A DNA stretch of 5,449 nucleotides. Origin: Alphaproteobacteria bacterium (GTDB lineage: Bacteria > Pseudomonadota > Alphaproteobacteria > Rhodospirillales > Magnetospirillaceae). Below, piece by piece: positions 1 to 5,449 of this stretch (position 1 is its first letter; each line of letters starts with the position of its first letter). The notes under the pieces were generated by a model that saw only the letters and a program-made list of their open reading frames with translations, made no database searches and was not told where the DNA came from. The stretch lies in assembly GCA_015232485.1 (NCBI GenBank), contig JADFZP010000058.1:1-5449 (forward strand), given 5' to 3'. The translations under genes and the position numbers were made by a program.

Positions 1-2
1 CC

Positions 3-269
3 TTCCTGCGCCGTGCGCGCGAGCGCGCCGCCATGCTGCGCGAATTGGAGGCCCTGTCCTGGGAATTGGCGGGCAAGCGCACCGGACGCCCCGCCGACCG
101 CGGCGAACCGCTCGACCCCGCCGACGCCGAGGCCGAGGCCGAGCGGGCTTACGTCGAGGCCCTGGCCGATCCCGATTTGCCGGTCCGCGCCCGGCTGCTG
201 TTCGAGCGTCACATCTATCGCATCCGCGACGCCCGCTCGGCCTTGCGCGCCATGCCCGGCCCGCGCTGA
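3..269 (+). CDS. Hypothetical protein, C-terminal fragment (5' end outside window)
   Basis: An open frame enters from the left edge and ends at TGA 267-269. The visible 88 residues are rich in Arg, Glu and Ala and look largely helical, with no membrane segment or signal. There is an acidic linker (DPADAEAEAERAYVEALAD) followed by a basic tail ending HIYRIRDARSALRAMPGPR. An ATG lies at 33, but it has no Shine-Dalgarno sequence, and the codons before it read as the same charged helix (LRRARERAA). I therefore take this as the tail of a longer protein rather than a 78-residue one. I do not recognise the family and assign no function. The gene is separated from the next one by 117 bases, so membership of the downstream operon is possible but not shown. 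Confidence 0.6.
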   Translation, partial: FLRRARERAAMLRELEALSWELAGKRTGRPADRGEPLDPADAEAEAERAYVEALADPDLPVRARLLFERHIYRIRDARSALRAMPGPR

Positions 270-327
270 TGCCGGACACCACCGCCTGCGCCGCCCCCCC
301 GAAAGAGTGACGCTAATCCCTATGAGG

Positions 328-369
328 CCGGCGGCACCCCTTCCGATGCGTTGCCGGAAAGGCCGCCGG
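328..369 (+). promoter_or_regulatory. Possible stem-loop in the leader before the glycosyltransferase gene
   Basis: In the spacer 270-386 the octamer CCGGCGGC (328-335) is complementary to GCCGCCGG (362-369). Inside it TTCCG (341-345) can pair with CGGAA (355-359) around a nine-base loop, giving a two-tier hairpin. A smaller GCCGA/TCGGC hairpin (371-375 with 379-383) sits just before the ATG at 387. There is no T-run after either, so neither is a classic intrinsic terminator. In DNA this GC-rich such pairings arise often by chance. No convincing -35/-10 promoter was seen in the rest of the spacer. Confidence 0.25.
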
Positions 370-386
370 GGCCGATTCTCGGCGCC

Positions 387-1358
387 ATGATCAAGGTCCT
401 CATCCAGATCCCGTGCTTCAACGAGGAGCACTCGCTCCCGGTGGCACTCGCCGCCCTGCCGCGCAGCCTGCCCGGCGTGGACATCGTCGAATGGCTGGTC
501 GTCGACGACGGCTCGACCGATCGCACCGCCGAGGTGGCGCGCGCCCATGGCGTCGACCACATCGTCCAACTGCCGCACAATCAGGGCCTCGCCCGCGCCT
601 TCATGGCCGGGCTGGAGGCCTGCCTGGAACGCGGCGCCGACATCATCGTCAACACCGACGCCGACAACCAATACCGCGCCGAGGACATTCCGGCGCTGCT
701 CGCGCCGATCCTGGAGGGCTCCGCCCAGATGGTGGTGGGAGCCCGGCCGATCGAGGCGATCGAGCATTTCTCGGGCATCAAGAAGCGGCTGCAACGCCTG
801 GGAAGCTGGGCGGTGCGGCTGGCCAGCAACACCAACGTGCCCGACGCGCCCAGCGGCTTCCGCGCCATTTCGCGCGAGGCGGCGATGCGGATCAACGTGT
901 TCGGCGACTACACCTACACGCTGGAGACCATCATCCAGGCGGGCCGCAAGGGCATCCCGGTGACCTGGGTGCCCGTGCGCACCAATCCCGACCTGCGGCC
1001 CTCGCGGCTGGTCAAGAGCATCCGCAATTACGTGCTGCGCTCGATGGCCACCATCTTGCTGATCTTCATGACCTATCGGCCGGTGCAGTTCTTCGCGCTG
1101 GCCGGGGCGCTGCCCTTTTCGGGCGGGCTGCTGCTCGGCCTGCGCTGGCTGGCCCTGTTCTTCGCCGGCGGCGAGCGCGCCCACGTCCCCAGCCTGGTGC
1201 TGGCCTCGGTGCTGCTGATGATCGGGGTTCAGCTCTGGGCCTTGGGCCTGCTGGCCCACCTGTTCGCCACCAACCGCAAACTGCTGGAGGACATCCAATT
1301 GCGCGACCGCCGCGCCCAGGCCGCCAAGCCCTCGCGCATCACCGATCTGGCCGCCTGA
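387..1358 (+). CDS. Family 2 glycosyltransferase, polyprenyl-phosphate sugar synthase type
   Basis: This 323-residue protein has an N-terminal GT-A fold of the GT2 family. IPCFNEE is at residues 8-14, VVDDGSTDRT at 38-47, and the metal/nucleotide-sugar DxD is in NTDADNQY at 89-96 (D91, D93). VGAR lies at 117-120 and the acceptor-side loop DAPSGFR at 153-159. After the catalytic domain come a YRPVQFF segment and two hydrophobic helices, roughly residues 233-259 and 268-293, then a basic tail. This arrangement is typical of dolichol/undecaprenyl-phosphate mannosyl- or glucosyltransferases (DPMS, GtrB and ArnC relatives), which move a sugar from a nucleotide donor to a polyprenyl phosphate at the inner membrane face. 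The sugar cannot be told. ATG 387 was chosen because the GT2 strand starts directly after it (MIKVLIQIPCFNEE). An in-frame TTG at 351 would add 12 proline-rich residues. Neither start has a clear Shine-Dalgarno sequence. The stop overlaps the next start (TGATG), marking it as first gene of the operon. Confidence 0.9.
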   Translation: MIKVLIQIPCFNEEHSLPVALAALPRSLPGVDIVEWLVVDDGSTDRTAEVARAHGVDHIVQLPHNQGLARAFMAGLEACLERGADIIVNTDADNQYRAEDIPALLAPILEGSAQMVVGARPIEAIEHFSGIKKRLQRLGSWAVRLASNTNVPDAPSGFRAISREAAMRINVFGDYTYTLETIIQAGRKGIPVTWVPVRTNPDLRPSRLVKSIRNYVLRSMATILLIFMTYRPVQFFALAGALPFSGGLLLGLRWLALFFAGGERAHVPSLVLASVLLMIGVQLWALGLLAHLFATNRKLLEDIQLRDRRAQAAKPSRITDLAA

Positions 1359-2971
1359 TGACCGCCCTCGATCGCCCGGCCGCCGGGCTCCAGCCGCGCG
1401 ATGCGCTTGGCCAGCACGCGTTGGCCGCCATCCCCCGCATCCTGACCCTTCAAGACCGCAATCCGGCCAGCCCGACCTTCGGCTGCTTCGACCGGAACTA
1501 CTGGCAATACCGCATGATCGACTTCCCCTCGGGGATGGCGCAGGAATTCGTGTGGCCGCTGGCGCTCGCGTGGTCGCTGCCGCTGCCGCGCAATCCCTGG
1601 CACCAAGCGCCCGCCGTGCGCGACTGGATCGAGGCCGGCATCCGCTTCGCCGCGCGTTCGGCCCACCCCGACGGCAGTTGCGACGACTATTATCCGTGGG
1701 AGCGGGCCACCGGTGCGGCGGCGTTCTCGCTGCTGGCCTGCATCGAGGCGGCCGACATCATCGGGCTCGACGACGCCGAGACCCGCGGGTTCCTCGCCCG
1801 CCGCGCCGGCTGGCTGGCTTCGCACCGCGAAAGCGGCCGGCTGGCCAATCACGAGGCGCTGGTCGTGCTCGGCCTGCTGCGGCTGTCCGAGACGACCGGC
1901 GAGCCGCGCTGGCGCCAAGCCGCCGGGCCGCGCCTGCAACGCCTGCTGTCCTGGCAAAGCCCCGAGGGCTGGTTCGCCGAATACGAGGGCTGCGACCCCG
2001 GCTATCTGACCCTGACCATCTCGCTTTTGGCGCGCATCGCCAAGATGGCGCCGGGGGCCGGGCTGGACGCGGCGCTGGAGCGCGCGGCGCGCTTCGCCGC
2101 CCAGTTCTCGCATCCCGACGGCACCTATGGCGGCGAGTATGGCAGCCGCAACACCCTGAACTTCTTCCCGCACGGCTTCGAGTTGACCGGCCGCGCCATC
2201 CCCGAAGCGCTGGCCGTCAACGACCGTTTCCTTCAGGCCCTGCACGAGGGCCGCGCGCCCTGCCACGACGACGACCACATCCTGGGCCATCACGCCTGGA
2301 ACTTCCTGCTGGCGTGGCGCGACTGGGTGCCGCAACGCCCCGTGCCGCCCCCCCATCCCGAGGGCCGCCACTGGTTCCCCCAAGCCGGCCTGCTGATCGA
2401 CCGGCGCGGCGGCACCGAGCTTTACGCGGCGCCCGGCAAGGGCTGCGTCTTCAAGCTGTTCCGCGACGGCCGGCTGGTGTGGTCGGACACCCAGGTCAGC
2501 CTGCGGCTGGCCGAGCGCACCGCCGTGGCGCACATGATGGGCGGCTCGACGGTCGAGATTCAAGACGACGCGGTCGGGGCGTCGGGCGAGATGTGCTGGG
2601 CGAAGGCCGCCCTGATGACTCCCGCCCGCATGGTGGTGCTGCGCCTTGTGATGATGACCCTGGGTCGGCTGTCGCCCAATCTGGTGCGGCGCCTGTTGCA
2701 GCGCCTGTTGATCGTCGGCCGCCGCCCGGCGCCCTTCCACTTCTCGCGCCGCCTCTCCTGGCGCGACGGCGGCTGGGTGGTCGAGGACACGATCGGCGGA
2801 GGCCCGTGGAGCGCCGTCACGGCGGCCGGCATCGGCGGCCACCAGACCTCGATCCATGTCGTGATGAGCCGCGTCTGGGCGGCCGAGCAGATGCAGCCTT
2901 GGGCGGATCTCACCCCCGAGGCGGCCCGCCTGGACGACGGCGCCGTCTTGCGCCTGGAGCGACGGCTGTGA
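1358..2971 (+). CDS. Heparinase II/III-like alpha/alpha-toroid protein, no signal peptide
   Basis: The protein has 537 residues. Residues about 20-325 show repeated helical hairpins with aromatic and acidic signatures: DRNYWQYRMIDFPSG (45-59), HPDGSCDDYYPWER (103-116), RLANHEAL (161-168), EYEGCDPGYLTLT (208-220), HPDGTYGGEYGSRNT (252-266) and HDDDHILGHH (303-312). The twice-used HPDG motif at hairpin starts is typical of alpha/alpha-toroid folds. Residues about 340-537 look like beta strands (GCVFKLFRDGRLVWSDTQ at 362-379, WRDGGWVVEDTI at 468-479), as in the C-terminal beta-sandwich of heparinase-type lyases. A basic, hydrophobic helical stretch (about 419-455) interrupts the strands. The N-terminus (MTALDRPAAG) is not a signal peptide, so the protein is predicted cytoplasmic or peripheral to the inner membrane, unlike secreted polysaccharide lyases. 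The activity is not proven: lyase, epimerase or a non-catalytic role are all possible. The start is fixed by the TGATG overlap with the GT2 gene; no good Shine-Dalgarno sequence precedes it. The fold call comes from motif pattern, not a search. Confidence 0.65.
   Translation: MTALDRPAAGLQPRDALGQHALAAIPRILTLQDRNPASPTFGCFDRNYWQYRMIDFPSGMAQEFVWPLALAWSLPLPRNPWHQAPAVRDWIEAGIRFAARSAHPDGSCDDYYPWERATGAAAFSLLACIEAADIIGLDDAETRGFLARRAGWLASHRESGRLANHEALVVLGLLRLSETTGEPRWRQAAGPRLQRLLSWQSPEGWFAEYEGCDPGYLTLTISLLARIAKMAPGAGLDAALERAARFAAQFSHPDGTYGGEYGSRNTLNFFPHGFELTGRAIPEALAVNDRFLQALHEGRAPCHDDDHILGHHAWNFLLAWRDWVPQRPVPPPHPEGRHWFPQAGLLIDRRGGTELYAAPGKGCVFKLFRDGRLVWSDTQVSLRLAERTAVAHMMGGSTVEIQDDAVGASGEMCWAKAALMTPARMVVLRLVMMTLGRLSPNLVRRLLQRLLIVGRRPAPFHFSRRLSWRDGGWVVEDTIGGGPWSAVTAAGIGGHQTSIHVVMSRVWAAEQMQPWADLTPEAARLDDGAVLRLERRL
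2956..2959 (+). promoter_or_regulatory. Ribosome binding site supporting the GTG start at 2968
   Basis: GGAG lies eight bases before the GTG at 2968, a good Shine-Dalgarno spacing. It sits inside the end of the preceding gene. It decides the start of the membrane-protein gene in favour of the GTG that overlaps the upstream stop (GTGA). Confidence 0.6.
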
Positions 2972-3915
2972 AAAAACTGGTCTCCCTGGCGATCAGCCTG
3001 GCGCTGATCGCGGTGATCTGGGCCTTGGTCGACATCCGCGCGCTGGCCGCCGCGCTGGCCCGCACCGATCCGGCCATGCTGGGTCTGGCGATCGCCATGG
3101 TGGCGCCGCTGGTGCTGGTCACCGGCTTCCGCCTGTCGCGCCTGTCGCCGCGCGGCGGGCGGCTGGGGGTGGGCGAGGCGGTGCGGCTGACGCTGGCCGC
3201 CTCGGTGTTGAACATGGTTCTGCCGTCCAAGATGGGCGATCTCGCCAAGGCGTGGTTCATCGCCGATCGCGGCGGGGCGCGCGGCTCGATGGCGGTGTCG
3301 CTGGTGGTGTTCGAGAAGGGCTTGGACATGCTGGCGCTGCTCGCCTGGTGCGTGCTGGGTCTGGTGATGGCCGGCGACGGCGGGGTGCTGGCGCGCGGCG
3401 GGCTGGTCCTGGTCGGCGGCATGCTGGCGGCCGGGCTGGTGCTGCTGGGCTCGCGCCAGGTGGCGGTGGGGCTGTTGGGACTGGCGGCGCGACTGGGACC
3501 CGAGCGCTTGCGGCCCAAGCTGACCGCGCTGGGCGAGGCGTGGGGCGAGATGCACCGCCATTTCTGGCGCCATCCGATGCCGGTGGTCGAGGCGGCGCTG
3601 ATCTCGCTGGGCCTTTGGTTCCTGCATCTGTTGCAGGTCTGGATGTTCATCCTGGCGCTGGGCGGCTTCGTGCCGCTGCTCGACGCGGTGGCGCGGGCGC
3701 CTTTGGCCATCCTGGCCGGGTTGATGCCGCTGACCTTCGCAGGCGTCGGCACCCGCGACGCCGCGCTGATCGTGGTCTTCGCGCCATGGATCGACCAGGC
3801 CGGCGGCGCGGCGCTGGGCATCCTGTGCACCCTGCGCTACCTGCTGCCGGCCATGCTCGGCCTGCCCTTCCTGCACCACTACATGGCGCGCCTGCGTGGC
3901 GCGGCCCCGCCGTGA
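2968..3915 (+). CDS. Multi-pass membrane protein, lysylphosphatidylglycerol synthase TM / UPF0104 family
   Basis: This 315-residue integral membrane protein has roughly seven to eight hydrophobic segments, beginning right at the N-terminus (KKLVSLAISLALIAVIWAL). Family landmarks are present in order: NMVLPSKMGDLAKAWF at residues 82-97, VVFEKGLDML at 113-122, and PLTFAGVGTRDAALIV at 254-269, which matches the conserved loop (usually P-x-G-GxGxR/Ed) of this family. It corresponds to the membrane (flippase-like) part of MprF and lacks the cytoplasmic aminoacyl-transferase domain, as most stand-alone family members do. Stand-alone members often sit beside glycosyltransferases. Between a polyprenyl-phosphate GT2 and a GT-C enzyme, a role in moving the lipid-linked sugar across the membrane is the natural inference, but it is not shown here. 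The GTG start at 2968 overlaps the preceding stop, has GGAG eight bases before it, and gives a clean N-terminal helix. Confidence 0.85.
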   Translation: MKKLVSLAISLALIAVIWALVDIRALAAALARTDPAMLGLAIAMVAPLVLVTGFRLSRLSPRGGRLGVGEAVRLTLAASVLNMVLPSKMGDLAKAWFIADRGGARGSMAVSLVVFEKGLDMLALLAWCVLGLVMAGDGGVLARGGLVLVGGMLAAGLVLLGSRQVAVGLLGLAARLGPERLRPKLTALGEAWGEMHRHFWRHPMPVVEAALISLGLWFLHLLQVWMFILALGGFVPLLDAVARAPLAILAGLMPLTFAGVGTRDAALIVVFAPWIDQAGGAALGILCTLRYLLPAMLGLPFLHHYMARLRGAAPP

Positions 3916-5351
3916 GGGCGGCGCTGGCCCTTCTGCTGGCGGTGACGCTGGCCTTTCATCTGGCGACCACGCCCCAGGGCCATGGCTGGGGCGACGACTT
4001 CGCCATGTATCTGGCCCATGCCCGCAATCTGGTCGAGGGGCGCCCTTACGCCGATACCGGCTACATCTACAACCCGCTGGCGCCGCGCATCGGGCCGGAA
4101 GCCTATCCGCCGGTCTTTCCGCTGCTGCTGACCCTGCCGGTGGCCTTGGCCGGAATCGACGTCGAGGCCGCCAAGCTGATGGTCACCGGGCTGTTCATGG
4201 CCATGCTGCTGGCCCTGTGGTGGCTGGCGCGCCAACGTCTGGAGCCCCTGCCGGCGCTGCTGGTGGTGGCGGCGGCGGCGTACAGCCCGTTCCTGTGGGT
4301 GGTCCGCACCAATGTGGTGTCCGAGGTGGCGTTCACCCTGTTCACCCTGCTGGCGCTGGCTTGGTTCCCCTGGGCCGAGCGGCGCAAGCTGCCGTGGCCG
4401 GCGATCGGCCTGGTGGGCGGCGCGCTGATCGCCCTGGCGCTGGGCACCCGCACGGTGGGCGCGCTGCTGCTGCCCGCCATCGCGGCGGCGGCGCTGTGGA
4501 ACACCCGCCGGTTGGATCGCGGCACGCTGCTGGCGCTGGGGGTTGGCGGTCTGGCCTTGCTTGGCCAGTTGGACATGTTCGGGGATTACGGCCGGGCGCT
4601 GGCCACCGGGGGCGAGGACGGCAGCGCGCCGCTCGACGTGGTGAGCCGCCTGCCGGCCCGCCTGATGCAGTTGGCGGTGGGCGTCACGCAAGCCTGGGCG
4701 ATGGACAGCGCGTTCTGGGGCGCAATCTTGAGCGTGGCGATCTGCCTGGCCACCGCGCTGGGCTGGCTGCGCGCCGTGCGCGAGGGTCCGGGGCCCGCCG
4801 AGGCTTTCATCGCGGGTTACGGCGCGATGCTGCTGGTGGTGCCGTTCGGCGCCGACGCGCGGCGCATCATGCCGCTGATGCCGCTGATCGCGATGTATGC
4901 GGCGATGGGCCTGCTGTCGCTGCCCCGGCCGGCGGTTCGGCCGGCGTCGCTGGCGATGGTCGCCGCTTTGGCCGCCTCGTATTTCGGCAGCTACCAGACC
5001 CTGCCGGTGCGCGCCGCGGTGGGCGGCGTGGATGGTGACGAGGCGACCGGGTTGTTCCGTTTCGCGCGCTCGACGCCGGTCGATTCGGTGTTCGTCTTCG
5101 ACAAGGCGCGCGCCCTGGCCCTTTACACCGGACGCTCGGCGGCGCCGCCGCACGAGACCGCCGATCACGCCGCGTTCCGCAAGTGGCTGAACGAGATCGG
5201 CGCCGATTACGTGGTCCTGTCGCCCTACTCGCCGGACAGCCTGCTCGCCTTTTTAGAACGCGAAAACCTGCCGGTCGCCTTCCGCAACGCGCATTTCATC
5301 GTCTTCGCCTTCGCCGGAGCACATTCCGCGGCCCAAGCGGCCCAACCATGA
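3912..5351 (+). CDS. GT-C type multi-pass glycosyltransferase (ArnT/PMT-like, family 39 relative)
   Basis: The protein has 479 residues. A first membrane helix (about residues 3-18) is followed by an outer loop with the GT-C hallmark acidic pair in GWGDDFAMYLAHARNLVEG (25-43; D28, D29), then YPPVFPLLL (65-73). Many Leu/Ala-rich helices follow up to about residue 365. TNVVSEVAFTLFTLLAL (133-149) matches the SE-containing helix common to ArnT/PMT-like enzymes. Residues about 372-470 form a soluble C-terminal domain, probably periplasmic, with FRFARSTPVDSVFVFDKARALALYTGR and ADYVVLSP segments typical of family proteins that end in a small alpha/beta domain. Such enzymes use polyprenyl-phosphate sugars to glycosylate a lipid, glycan or protein outside the inner membrane. 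The acceptor here is unknown. GTG 3912 overlaps the preceding stop (GTGA). There is no clear Shine-Dalgarno sequence, so re-initiation by coupled translation is likely. A later start would remove the first helix. It is the last gene of the block. Confidence 0.85.
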   Translation: MRAALALLLAVTLAFHLATTPQGHGWGDDFAMYLAHARNLVEGRPYADTGYIYNPLAPRIGPEAYPPVFPLLLTLPVALAGIDVEAAKLMVTGLFMAMLLALWWLARQRLEPLPALLVVAAAAYSPFLWVVRTNVVSEVAFTLFTLLALAWFPWAERRKLPWPAIGLVGGALIALALGTRTVGALLLPAIAAAALWNTRRLDRGTLLALGVGGLALLGQLDMFGDYGRALATGGEDGSAPLDVVSRLPARLMQLAVGVTQAWAMDSAFWGAILSVAICLATALGWLRAVREGPGPAEAFIAGYGAMLLVVPFGADARRIMPLMPLIAMYAAMGLLSLPRPAVRPASLAMVAALAASYFGSYQTLPVRAAVGGVDGDEATGLFRFARSTPVDSVFVFDKARALALYTGRSAAPPHETADHAAFRKWLNEIGADYVVLSPYSPDSLLAFLERENLPVAFRNAHFIVFAFAGAHSAAQAAQP

Positions 5352-5367
5352 CCAGGAGCGAAGCGGA

Positions 5368-5381
5368 CATACCGCGGTATG
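5368..5381. repeat. Perfect 14-bp palindrome, possible operator
   Basis: CATACCGCGGTATG is an exact reverse-complement palindrome 17 bases after the last stop codon of the operon. It is enclosed by a second inverted pair, GCGGAC (5363-5368) and GTCCGC (5394-5399), which overlaps its first base. The stem is not followed by a T-run, so a rho-independent terminator is unlikely. A binding site for a dimeric regulator of a downstream gene is possible. No known operator is recognised. Confidence 0.4.
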
Positions 5382-5412
5382 GGGTCTGAAACCGTCCGCA
5401 CCGCCCAGTCCC

Positions 5413-5449
5413 GCGAAGCGAAATGTTAGATTGGGTCCATGATGGAACC
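5413..5449 (+). promoter_or_regulatory. Possible upstream region of a next gene, cut by the window end
   Basis: Composition shifts to A/T around 5420-5432 (GAAATGTTAGATT), unlike the preceding genes. It is followed by GGTCCAT (5434-5440) and ATGGAACC (5442-5449), which form an imperfect dyad with one extra A. Two in-frame ATG codons start at 5439 and 5442, so a following gene could begin here, but no Shine-Dalgarno sequence is visible and the window ends. An 8-base direct repeat, GCGAAGCG, occurs at 5358-5365 and 5413-5420. I see no clear -35/-10 pair. Confidence 0.2.

Noticed and set aside
269..310. Tiny 13-codon frame (ATG 269, TGA 308-310) overlapping the stop of the first gene
   Set aside because: It has a stop-start overlap with the first gene, but it is very short, Ala/Pro/Thr-rich and lacks a Shine-Dalgarno sequence. 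Chance is the simpler explanation.
267..386. The first gene and the GT2 gene share one frame, separated by the single stop TGA 267-269
   Set aside because: I considered a readthrough or broken fusion. The 39 codons between the stop and ATG 387 are Pro/Ala-rich spacer text, and the GT2 domain is complete from 387, so a lost fusion is not supported.
413..1357. Upstream extension of the toroid-protein frame through the glycosyltransferase gene
   Set aside because: The extension reads as Arg/Gly/Pro-rich nonsense overlapping a clear GT2 gene. The ATG at 1358 overlapping the GT2 stop is the sensible start. The same applies to the frames extending upstream of 2968 and 3912.
1229..2857. Long open frame on the minus strand opposite the toroid-protein gene, and similar ones at 2560-3879 and 3879-5168
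   Set aside because: Their translations are Arg/Gln/His/Ala-rich low-complexity text with no recognisable motifs. They are the usual mirror of G/C-rich third positions in the + strand genes.
5348..5389. Short frame MTRSEADIPRYGV beginning at an ATG that overlaps the last stop
   Set aside because: It has only 13 codons, runs through the palindrome, and ends in non-coding sequence. The ATGA overlap is most likely chance.
5363..5399. Rho-independent terminator after the operon
   Set aside because: The stems are not followed by a run of T; the bases after them are GGGGTCTG and ACCGCCCA.

Overview
The window is very GC-rich (about 70% by eye). Its codon third positions are strongly G/C, and the genes run head to tail on the + strand. 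This fits an alphaproteobacterium of the Rhodospirillales/Magnetospirillum type, but that placement comes from composition and protein flavour, not from a marker gene. I see no RNA gene, mobile element or CRISPR array.

Layout: (1) 3-269 is the C-terminal end of a charged, helical protein of unknown function whose start lies outside the window. (2) 270-386 is a short spacer with a possible stem-loop. (3) 387-5351 is a compact four-gene block: a family 2 glycosyltransferase with two C-terminal membrane helices, a 537-residue protein that looks like a heparinase-type alpha/alpha-toroid plus beta-sandwich protein, a multi-pass membrane protein of the lysylphosphatidylglycerol-synthase-TM/UPF0104 type, and a GT-C type multi-pass glycosyltransferase. 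Each stop codon overlaps the next start codon (TGATG, GTGA, GTGA), so the four are almost certainly one translationally coupled operon. (4) 5352-5449 is non-coding sequence with a perfect 14-bp palindrome and an imperfect dyad at the window edge.

How the genes may work together (inference): the GT2 enzyme would charge a polyprenyl phosphate with a sugar on the cytoplasmic face. The UPF0104 protein would be a candidate for moving the lipid-linked sugar across the membrane. The GT-C enzyme would transfer the sugar to an acceptor on the outer face. This is the logic of the ArnC/ArnT and GtrB/GtrA/Gtr pathways. The toroid protein is the unusual partner. It resembles polysaccharide lyases or epimerases but has no signal peptide, so if it acts on a glycan it should do so inside the cell or at the inner membrane surface. 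The combination looks like a surface-glycan or envelope-modification cassette whose product cannot be told from the sequence.
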